From: Diprion similis
Lineage: Eukaryota; Arthropoda; Insecta; Hymenoptera; Diprionidae
Length of the DNA: 64,000 nt
Direction: 5' to 3'
Assembly (NCBI RefSeq): GCF_021155765.1
Contig: NC_060106.1
Coordinates: 7,447,501-7,511,500 of the forward strand
A program made the translations under genes and the position numbers. This document shows, piece by piece, positions 36,906 to 50,267 of the stretch (position 1 is its first letter; each line of letters begins with the position of its first letter). The notes under the pieces were generated by a model that was not told where the DNA came from, made no database searches, and saw nothing but the letters and a program-made list of their open reading frames with translations.

Positions 36906-38384
36906 TTTTACATGAAATCAGCATTCCGGCAGGCTCATTCAAATTCGACAAAATTTACACCTCAACTCCAGAGTCAGTCTTACCTTTTTTCAAATGAGAA
37001 TAGTTTTATCTCAGAACTGATTTATATGATCCTTCCCGGAAGAATTGGACGTTGAGCAACCAGAAAAAGACATAAAAGAACACAAAGGACCGACAGGTGA
37101 GGAAATATGAAGAAAACAGACAGAAGTTCATTTTTACATTTATTTTAATTCAGGTTACATAAAAGAATACAGTGATACACATATCATATCATATGGAGGT
37201 GCAGTGCACCTATACGCACTGCGGTTTTCAATATAAACTCAGGAACCACAATGATAACCATTTCATATACTACTCTTTACATTCAGCTTAGCGTATTTTA
37301 TTCTTAAACCGTATTGCCATCGTCAGCATTGTTATGAAATAATAAATTATATTTGCGTACATTTGCTTCATCCAATTTTACTACATTCGGTAATTTTGTA
37401 TCATACTATACACTTTCATCTGAACGCTTGTACTAGGATAAGGACGTATTGAGTAAACTGAAACTTAAAATAAACAGAACCTAACGTTGTAGTGGCTGTT
37501 ATTTTCCTGACGCATCTTTTTGACAACCTGTTCGGAATTCCGTGTTTTGCTGCAGTTCTTTCCAGCCCGTTGTTTGCTGCGAGTGAAAACTGAAGACGAT
37601 CGGTTCCTCCGCAAAAAACGTCAGACTGGTGCATCAGAGAATTGGTTGCAGCATCTCTCGAATTCCTCGGAATATTCACCAAAAAACCAAAGGGGTTAGC
37701 TTCCTTTTCTTTGAGTAAAGAATCTTCTGTCTCCTAATCAGTTTGTACGACCCTTTCCAGAAGAATTGATACCCCTGAAACTCAAAACATACAGCAATGA
37801 CAGGGTATAATCAACGGCAGAGAAATTAGTTAGCGAAGACAAACACCAGAAGAATAAGAATACGAAGTAACTAGTTTTTCGGCCGTAACTTTTGATTCAT
37901 CGCTCGCAGCGTCTTCGGACTGCGCTCAATCGATTTCTGTCACAAAATTACGTTGCAATAGTGCCTGACGGAATTAATTGTAGCACTTTCCAGAATCGTC
38001 GAAATTTTTGCCAAAAATCCAAAGGGGTTAGCCTTAGTTTTTTCTCGATTCTCAAAGCCGAAAATTTTCTGTTTCGGAATCGATTAGTATGACCCTTTTT
38101 AGAGTAACTGGACCACCAGGAACTCAGAAAACACATGAAAAAGAGCGTAGGACCAACGGCAGAGAAATAACGGTGAAAATCTCCAGTTTTCCGGCTGTAA
38201 CTTTTCAGGCTTTGAGCGCAGCGTATCGGGACTGCGCTCAATCGATTTGTCTCGCAAAATTACGTCGGAATAGTGCCCTAAAGAATTAATTGCAGCACTT
38301 TCCAGAATCACCGAAATTTTTGCCAAAAATCCAAAGGGGTTAGCCTTAGTTTTTTCTCGATTCTTCGATCATTCGACACAAGCG
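36906..38384. repeat. Degenerate repeats of about 310 bp on the right of the satellite
   Basis: Units starting near 37560, 37876 and 38187 share GGCYGTAACTTTT, GGACTGCGCTCAATCGATTT, CACTTTCCAGAATC and CCAAAAATCCAAAGGGGTTA (positions such as 38008 and 38319 are 311 bp apart). A more decayed unit end (GATTTATATGATCCTTCC, about 37020) directly follows the satellite. A segment at about 37140-37470 without clear similarity to the 310-bp unit separates the parts. No coding capacity. Confidence 0.7.
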
Positions 38385-40437
38385 ACTCCAAGCTTTCAAA
38401 AGACTTTTCTATCAAATTCCAAAGCCAACCGTCTGTACCTTTTGAGTTGACACGCTTCACACTCAACAATAATCAATATTCCAAAAAGATATATTCATAT
38501 GATAAGCCTGATTATGGTTTGTAACAAAGTGATCTGCACGTTTAATTGTCACCCTACAGGATTGCTTTCCATAAAAGGCAAGCTATAAGTTCAATGCAAT
38601 AGGCAATAATCCTTCATAAATACGTGCAAAGAAATTCTCGAGTCCTCTTCTTGCTATACTAAATCCGATTACCGTTTTCAGTACTTTTCTTATTGCAGAT
38701 AGCTACAAACCACACATCTCTTTTTGAACGGCCCCCTTAACTGTTTCAGTTCAACCTGTCGGACACGTAACAATGTAGTCAATTCTCACTTCTTAAAATC
38801 AAATAAGTGTGCAACAGTGCAAGTAGGTGTAGACATACTCGTTTCAACTTACCGCTTCCAAATTTTGGGAAAAACTCAGAAAATAGGCTCAGCCCTCTAC
38901 ATATCATCGACGTGATTCTAATATAGAAAAAAGCGTTTTAGAATTTTCGGATTTTCTCAAAACTTGAGGCATTGAATTAACTCAATTCAGAATTTTAGAA
39001 GTGCTTAACGAATCAAAAAAAATTCTCCACAACAACACTCTTGAAACGATTAAAACTGAGAATGAAACAGTTCAAAAAAATTTCAAAAATTTATTGCAGC
39101 TCAAAGTTGACTGTCAAAAACGTTGAAAAAATAAGTTGAGCATCTTAGATATGCTAATACTGTCGCCTATAAAAGATTTGACATATTCAGATAAATATAA
39201 ACTACACACCTTCATGTATCTGATTGACTTTTAGTTCTCCGTTCTATAATTTCGGCGTACATATTTCTTGCGCGAGATTTTCTCAACTTGTCAATTTTAC
39301 AATGACGACGATATGTTACCAACATTTGCACGCAACCGTTGTTAGTTATGAAAAACCTCTTTCACCGGCGCAGTCAGTTACTCGGTTGATAATACGTGAA
39401 ACTGCTAATACCCTTAACTAAAATTAAGTTGGATGTCCCTGTGCTTCAACAATCCTCCATCTCTTTTGCGCTGCGGACTTCGTGACTGGGTCTGCCTCTG
39501 TCCTAGGGAGTTTGTAGCGCTGATAGGTAATTTCGGAACGCACCTTATAGGTATATTTTCAGCCTGAAGTAAGAATGCGAGGTCTATGTCTCGCGTTGAC
39601 ATTCTTAGGCTTTTATTTGTTTATGTTCGCGCCAATCTGTAGAAATTCAACTATGAACACATGTTCAAATTGCAGTTGTCCTTATAATTGTTATTGTATT
39701 TTCGTAAGATACTTTACGATACACGTATGATAAAAAAAAAAAAAAAAAAATGGTGAGTGACAGTAATAGTTTTATAATAAGTTTTTCACACGGATAACGA
39801 TTTTTCACTTCGTTAAACGTACGATAATTTGTTTTACAAAAATCTAACCTAAATTAATTTATTTCATGCAAATTTTCGGAAATCTACAAATAAAAGTCCT
39901 TTGAATGCAAATATTTGTCAATATGTTTACAACTTTGGTTACATATAGGCGACAAATTCAAGTGTATAAGGTCGAAGGTAACTTAATAAGACACAAGACT
40001 TGAAAAAATCTCACAAAATCTAGTCTGTTTTCAACTTCTCATGAAAGAAATGAAATTGGAAATCGAATGTTTTTTATACGTAAGGAAAAATTCATAGAAT
40101 ACTCATAAATATTTTCTATCAGCTCTGTAAATATTATTGTGGGTATGCTGATTCTCTTTAAAGAAGAATTAACAAAATTCAAATGTGATCAATTGAGTGC
40201 ATAAAGTGGAAAGTTGTGAAAATCTTTTTACTGACTGAGGATGTCAACACCGAAATTCTTATCATTATTTGACATGACTTTGCTTATTTTGTATCTGTTA
40301 CTCTAGAGAATTATAACAATCATGCAATTTATACTTGCCATTTTTTTTAACAAGTAATTAATGTCTTCTGTGATTCAATTATACTGTATCACTATGTTCA
40401 AAGATGTAGTGAATCAAATGTAGGATTTATATTAAAG
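38385..40437. other. Intergenic upstream of Rad54, no gene recognised
   Basis: Contains a 20-nt A run near 39730-39748 and many short AT-rich stretches. The patch at 39420-39610 is GC-richer and opens a short minus-strand frame, but I find no homology or splice context. The Rad54 promoter should lie near the right end. Confidence 0.45.
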
Positions 40438-43400
40438 ATGAGATCCAGCGCTCCGAGCCAAAAAGGCAAACGACCTGGAGAGTTTTCTCCTGTTCAGCCG
40501 AGCTCGACTTTATTGCAAAGAGAGAAACGGGTGAAGACCGAGTTGAAAGAAATCAAAATCTCACGTAAGCCACTTGTACAACTGTCAATCGCTGCTACTC
40601 CAGAATCATTATCCGAACATGTAAGCTAAATTCATTTAAGTTTTGAAACGAAACATATTCTAATCTGTAAATTCTTCCTCTGTTAAAGTTACCTTGATCA
40701 TAATTGTGATTGATACTTGGAATTTATAATATTTGTATTCAGAGTGAAGGACCAGATACATTTTTACTTGCAGGAGGAGAGAATACGAAAGTTATTGAAC
40801 CGGCCATTTAAAATTCCAATTCCTGGGTATCAACTCTCTCATAGATCTCTTGGTATGCGTATGTTGGGACCTCGAACACCGCTTCATGATCCTGATGAGG
40901 CTAATGCATTAGTTGTTTACACACCACCTGAGTTATCTGAACACGACAAACTGAAAATAGACACGTATGCCATTTGTTTTGCTTTTCTACAGTCTCATTC
41001 GTTACATTCATTCAATAACTCAGGTACAGAAGTATCGTTCAATTGAAATTATATCTGGTTTTTAAAACTGAAATTACATTGCCATATCTTTGGTCAATCT
41101 AAGCAGATACTAGTTGATGTATTATATCAAGTCAGTGATTAGCGAGATGAGCAAGTCAACGTGTGAGTTCATTTTGAACATACTCCGTTTTATTTTTATA
41201 TGGATTATTGTTACTGTAATACTCCATATACATACTTCTTGGAAATAACTACCATATTCAAGTTGAGTTAGTAAAACCTAATTAATTTTCTGTTTTGCCA
41301 CACAGGAGCAAACAACTTGTTCATGTAGTAGTTGACCCAGCTCTGTGTAATATATTGCGACCCCATCAAAGAGAAGGTGTTAAATTTATGTATGAGTGCG
41401 TAACTGGAAAAAGGATCGAAAATGCTCATGGCTGTATAATGGCCGATGAAATGGGTCTTGGTAAGACTCTACAGTGTATAACATTGTTGTGGACTTTGCT
41501 GAAACAAGGTATGACAATATCAATGAAAAAATGACCACTCTGGTAAATGTGAGCAATGTGAACTGCTTAAATATGTATATTTTTAAAGGACCAGAAGCTA
41601 AACCACTTATTGAAAAAGCTGTAATAGTGGCACCTAGTTCTCTAGTAAAAAATTGGTATAATGAAATACATAAGTGGCTTGGCAAACGAGTGAATCCTTT
41701 GGCCATTGATGGTGGAAGTAAAACAGACATCGACAACAAATTAAAAGGATTTATGAAGACCTATGGACGTAGGTATGTTTATATAAACTTTTCACATTCA
41801 ATTGAAAAACGATATCAGATTATTGAATGAAGTTCGTATTGTAATAGTTAGAAGTATTTTTGTCCATGACTTAATGCTAACACATTTTAATTTTCTGTTT
41901 GGTCAACTAACTACCCCGAAATTCAACAAATTTTTTGTTATAACATTCTGAAATAAAAATTTTCAACTCACTCTATACAGATGTGCAAACCCGATTTTGA
42001 TAATCAGCTATGAAACGTTTCGTTTGCACGCTCACGTTTTACATCAGGATGACGTTGGTTTGGTATTGTGTGACGAAGGCCATCGTTTGAAAAACAGTGA
42101 AAATCAAACTTATCAGGCACTAATGGGTTTAAAAGCGAAAAGACGAGTATTACTCAGTGGAACACCCATCCAAAATGACCTCCTTGAGTACTTCTCACTG
42201 GTTCATTTTGTGAATCAAGGGCTTCTTGGAACTGCCCAGGTACACCGATACTTTTTTTCATCTTAAATGTTCTCCTGACTTGAAACACGTCAATTTTATT
42301 CTCAGTTGATAAATCCAAGAGCTAATTTGTTAAAACTTGACACAGGCACACTATACTATTGTATATAGAGTATAAATTGACGACCCAATAGACTTGGCGA
42401 AGAAAGTTATTCCTTTACTAATGCCATGAACTTTTATTCAGGAATTCCGTCGGAAATTTGAAATCCCGATCTTAAAAGGTCAAGATGCTGGAGCAACTGA
42501 TTCTGAACGCCAAAGAGCGCAAGAATGTCTTCAAGAGTTGGTAACAGTAGTAAACAAATGCTTGATAAGACGTACAAGTGCGCTATTGTCAAAGTATTTG
42601 CCTGTGAAACACGAGATGGTCATTTGCGTTAAACTTAACAAATTGCAAACTCAGTTGTATCAAAATTTCATCAAGAGCGACAGTATCAGAAAATCTATGC
42701 AAGGCAAGTAGAAGATGTAAATCATTATATCTACTCTCAGCCACTTTTCTACGTTTTATGTTTCTTTAACTGTTCAGCAACCTGTTCTTTTCTAATTGCA
42801 CGGAATAATATTCTTTATTTTTTCTGAGTCTCTTTACTATAAAAATTTTATTACTTAGGTGACGAATTTGGCACTGGCAAAAAAGGTAGTCTTTCAGCAT
42901 TGTCTGCTATTACATTACTTAAAAAACTTTGTAATCATCCTGATTTGGTGTACGAAAAAATCCAGGAAAAGTCTGAAGGATTCGAAAATGCTGCACAACT
43001 TCTACCTCCAAACTATAGTTTAAAGTAAATACTATTATGTTTCGTCATAAGTTTGCTAATTATTACTTGAGGCTCTCTTGTATCCCTGTGCATTATAATT
43101 TATGTTTAACTTTCAGAGATGTCTTGCCAGAACTGTCTGGCAAATTGATGGTCTTGGATTGTTTACTGGCTTTGGTAAAGTCGACCACAACGGATAAGGT
43201 TGTGTTGGTATCAAACTATACACAAACTTTGGACTTATTCGAAAAGTTATGTCGAAAGCGCACATATCGCTATGTTAGGCTTGACGGATCGATGACTATA
43301 AAAAAGAGATCTAAAGTCGTAGACAGTTTCAATGATCCAAACAGTGGCGATTTTATATTCATGCTGAGTTCTAAGGCAGGTGGATGTGGGCTTAATTTGA

Positions 43401-44150
43401 TTGGCGCAAACCGACTGGTTATGTTTGATCCTGACTGGAATCCTGCCAATGATGACCAAGCTATGGCCAGAGTTTGGAGAGACGGACAAAAAAAGCCTTG
43501 CTTCATTTATCGCTTGCTTTGTGTAAATAATCATGCATTTCACAGTGATGGAATATTTTGGACCTTTTTAGTCTTGATTATCTTCCATTAAATATGGTAT
43601 TCGAATTTTCAGACTGGTACAATAGAAGAAAAGATATTCCAAAGGCAGGCCCACAAGAAAGCTTTAAGTTCAACTGTAGTTGACCAAGAAGATGATGTGG
43701 CGAGGCATTTTACTTTAAGTGATTTGCGTGATTTGTTCACCTTGGAAGAAAACACTATATCTGATACCCATTCAAAGTTCGTATAAAACTTTTACCATCA
43801 ACAACATTATCATTGACCATGTTCGATTTGTTCTGAACATTGTGTACATTCTAGGCTTCTATGTACCACTTCTTATAATCCCAAAGTATAACTACGAACA
43901 CGGTTTTCTCGAAATTATGAATCATATTCATTTTTATTGTCGATGTAGATTCAAGTGCAAGAGGTGCGTGAATGGAGTGGAGGTTCGTGGCCCACCCGAA
44001 GGAACAGATTGCAATTCCGATTTGTCAGATTGGAGACATGCCCATAACCCTCGTCATTTACCGGATCTGCCACTTCGACAATGCTGGGCTAGTGGCATAT
44101 CCTTTGTATTCCATCATCGGTCACACGAACTTGTTAAGACCAAAGAGTGA
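40438..44150 (+). CDS. okr: DNA repair and recombination ATPase Rad54 (okra)
   Basis: Ten exons: 40438-40620, 40774-40964, 41306-41508, 41589-41772, 41981-42239, 42442-42703, 42859-43024, 43117-43522, 43613-43776, 43949-44150; 2220 nt, 739 residues, matching the usual Rad54 length of about 740-750. The N-terminal [11 protein letters not shown] and [13 protein letters not shown] are Rad54-specific. SNF2 motifs are intact: [12 protein letters not shown] (Walker A), [15 protein letters not shown] (motif II), [14 protein letters not shown] (motif III), [12 protein letters not shown] (V), and [13 protein letters not shown] (VI). The C-terminal Cys pair KCKRCVNG and FVFHHRSHE agree with Rad54. By family knowledge it stimulates Rad51 strand exchange and translocates on duplex DNA in the nucleus. 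The intron after 42703 starts with GC, and the donor after 43776 (GTTCGT) is weak, but phase supports both. Confidence 0.95.
42704..42858 (+). other. GC-AG intron in Rad54
   Basis: The exon ends CAAG and the intron begins GCAAGTAGA, ending TTACTTAG. The reading phase ([13 protein letters not shown]) fits only if GC is used as donor. No in-phase GT is available before a stop codon. AG|GCAAGT is the recognised strong context for U2-type GC donors. Confidence 0.85.
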
Positions 44151-44870
44151 AACGTATACAGAGTTAAGACGAGTACGAAAATAATTGCAATCAACTTTGT
44201 TGCTAGTTGCAACTAGTTGCTGTTGCATTCATTGTTAATAATATATCTGTGATTCCTTTCTCATATCTTTTCCATTAATCGATTTTGTACTGGTATAAAA
44301 CACATGCCTCAAGGTGGTCACAAAAACACCATTTTGTTTTTCTATAACACTTTTTTTGTGTATAAATAGTTTTCACTTAGCGAAAGATAATAATAATAAT
44401 TCGAAATTCGGTTTATAGAAACGTTTTTTTTTTCATTCTTTGATATTAAATATCAAAAATAACTGTGATGTATTATAATAGAAGTTTAGGATAATTCGGA
44501 GCCCAAGTGTAAACGTGTAAATGATTCAACGGAACGATTGTTATCAATATTTTTACAGTAACACTGTCATTCAGTGGTAGCAAAGATTAAGAATAGTATT
44601 AAACATTAAGCAAAAACTCATACTTTATAGCTTTCATAAAACGTCCCACAAATTATAAGTTATACAAACATTTTTTTTACTAAAAATGAATAGGGCCAAA
44701 GTTTTTATTGCTGTAATGGCCTCATTTTGACCTTATCACCCCAGATACTTTTGATGAAACCTCATGGCTTACAGTATTTTGATCAACAAAGATTATATGC
44801 AAACCGGTATTATATTATTCTTGATGATCTGCTTCTCATAAACAAAACTCAAGTAAGCAACAATTAAATT

Positions 44871-44872
<2 letters not shown>

Positions 44873-44945
<73 letters not shown>
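44873..44945. repeat. TA dinucleotide microsatellite
   Basis: About 36 uninterrupted TA units. Open frames crossing it are artefacts of the repeat. Confidence 0.97.
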
Positions 44946-44947
<2 letters not shown>

Positions 44948-45749
44948 GCACTTTATCGGGTAGTATTGCGCAGAATGAATACAAAAATCGGAAAAATGCT
45001 GCCGCCGTGTTTTGCTACCGAGTTTTCGACCAATAAGAATGCCAATAAAGTACAGAAGAGCTACATGGTGTATGTACACTGAATGTGAATTACTTATTTT
45101 GTTGATATCAGTCAATAACTAGGTAGCAAAATACTGCAACAGCGTTTTGCTGCCCATGAAAATCCAAATTTTGGCGGTAAAATAACATGTCGACAAGCGT
45201 TTTGTTGGCGATATTGGGTTTTCAATCTTCGTCTAAGGAGTGGGTTAGAAAAGGATAAAAAATTAATGTCGGTACGTCAGTTAACGATGCCGGTATTGCA
45301 GCAAACATACCGACTGGCTACACTAACTAAAGATAAATAAATATTGCTAGTCCTGGGTTATTTTCTCAATAATTTTCAGGAACTGTGCAGTTTTAATCCA
45401 ATGTGTTATTACCTGAACTAGCGACGAAATGCTAGCTTGGCTGGGATGGTTACTGAAGACGTTGGCTGAAGTTGCTAAAGATAGCCAGTTCAATGGGGCA
45501 TTTCAATGGGGCTAGCCAACAACTACATATAATGAGAAAAGATTTGGTACAGAAAAACTGCTTGATAAATTCTGATAGCGTATTTAAGTGATTTCGACTA
45601 GCCTAGGGTCACGACGACAAACGTACTCGTTTGCCGTTTTGTCTAACACTCACAAAATGCTTCTAATTCATAGCGAGTATATCATCTATGTTCTGAACTA
45701 TGTATGGTTGGGGCCTTCTGACGGTTCCCGGTTTCGGAGCATTCGCGTC

Positions 45750-45762
45750 TTTTTGGCGGGCG
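45750..45762 (+). promoter_or_regulatory. E2F-like site upstream of Caf1-55
   Basis: TTTTTGGCGGGCG matches the E2F core TTTSSCGC closely (TTTGGCGG). It lies about 70 bp upstream of the inferred start codon, in the only GC-rich patch here. E2F control would suit an S-phase chromatin factor, but this is a motif match only. Confidence 0.4.
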
Positions 45763-45826
45763 CAGTGTTTGGAGGTAGCCTAAAACTAGCTGGTTGTACA
45801 GAATATCTACTTCAAATCAAACACAA

Positions 45827-48835
<3,009 letters not shown>

Positions 48836-49996
48836 TTTGTTGCAAGTAATTTATTACTGATGGTTTTTACCTAATCTTCTTGTACCAAATAATAATGGTT
48901 CATCGTCATATTTCCCGTGTCAAGTTTTTTGCATAACGTCTTTATCATCTGTTTGAACGTTACTTACGAGGTTTCCAAAAAATCGCTTTGAGCTGAAAGA
49001 GCAGGGTATTTGTAGATATCCATGTTAAAGTCAGTTTATTCCACGTTTATCTTTACTTTTGTACAGCGTTCTTTTGATCACGCAAGTTGATCCCTTGGAC
49101 ACATGAAGCTGACCACAGTTAACAGTAACTTTTCTCGGGCATATACAGAAAATTTATTGGTATGTTATTAGTAAGATGAAAATATCTCTCGCTGAAGTTA
49201 ACACATTTATGGTTAAATTGTTTTGATATACCTAAAAACCTCTTTGCAATAATGTAATACACATACCGAAATTGTTCATGTTTTCTTCTTCATCAGAGAG
49301 CAGAGAGTTGTGGTTTTAGTAGCATACTAAAATCTAGTTTTCGACAATTATGGATTAACAAGAATTTCTATGTGTGCCCACATATACGTAACGTCAAAAA
49401 ACTTCTTGAAATTGTTGGTTATCGATAAATTCAAAAAAGTACAAAGATAGAATAATCACTTCATGCAATTTATGTGTTCAATGGGTCACCTATTACTTGA
49501 TTATAAATATTATCACTGAGCGAATCGACATTATTACTTTTTCTACAAGTGAAAATATTCTTCTAAGACATTAAATAATGAATAAACATAGATAATTGTT
49601 GAAAACTTACAATCTATGTACCAGTGTCATATCATCTGTGTCAGAATCTAAATTGAACTGTTTTTTATACCAGATCTACTGTTTGTGTGTTTTCAAAGTT
49701 TTACAAGATATCCTGGCAACAAAAAGTGTGTAATAAGTTATGTTACTGTGTTGATTAAAAACTTTGATTACATGATTTATGATTATTGGTAGTTCATAAT
49801 GATGTACGTAACCGTTGGCGGGAAGTTTAAATTTTAGATCTAGAAAATTTAAAATGAAATAATGACGTAATCATTTTGTGTTTCACTACCTATTCTAATA
49901 TCGCGATTATATTATATTTGTATTATGTGTTTGATCTTACTCTCATCATAGTCTTTAGTACCTCAGAAATATCATCAGTTCAAAATTCGTTTCCAG

Positions 49997-50020
49997 GAAA
50001 ATACTCGTACGAGTATTTTC
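49997..50020. repeat. 24-bp perfect palindrome
   Basis: GAAAATACTCGT followed by ACGAGTATTTTC is an exact inverted repeat with no spacer. Outside it, CAG on the left and TG on the right extend pairing if one G is bulged. It lies within the likely Caf1-55 3' UTR. Confidence 0.9.
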
Positions 50021-50218
50021 TGAACATTAATTATTGTTTTCTTTACTAAAGCAATGAAGAGTTGATTGGAGTGTTGATGCATTTCCTGTTTATTTTTACG
50101 AGGTATACGTAGGTATACAGTATCGTATGAATGTCAAGCAAAAATATGCACTGGTTGTTTTCTCAAACGCAATAAAGAAAAGTTGCTTGATGCGAGAAAA
50201 TTAAAATAAACACTGGTG

Positions 50219-50241
50219 AATAAAAAAAAAAAAAATTTATT
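50219..50241. terminator. Back-to-back poly(A) signals of convergent genes
   Basis: AATAAA at 50219-50224 on the plus strand, an A tract, then TTTATT at 50236-50241, which is AATAAA on the minus strand. The minus-strand signal lies only 27 bp after the Slob-like stop codon. The arrangement is an inverted repeat and could serve both transcripts. Confidence 0.6.
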
Positions 50242-50267
50242 AAACTAAATCGTTCCTGGTACGGATT

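Larger units (their letters stand above)
44151..45826. other. Rad54 3' region and Caf1-55 promoter region
   Basis: No further gene seen. It contains the TA microsatellite at 44873-44945 and, near its right end, a GC-richer patch (about 45710-45780) that probably carries the Caf1-55 promoter and 5' UTR. Confidence 0.5.
48836..50267. other. 3' UTR region between convergent Caf1-55 and Slob-like genes
   Basis: No gene is present. Caf1-55 probably ends near 49581, 50171, 50205 or 50219 (AATAAA hexamers). A 24-bp perfect palindrome lies at 49997-50020. Confidence 0.5.

Noticed and set aside
39414-39602. 62-residue minus-strand frame in a GC-richer patch
   Set aside because: Looks somewhat coding but has no supported neighbouring exon or recognised family.
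44793-45115. Frames rich in Ile-Tyr
   Set aside because: Translation of the TA microsatellite.
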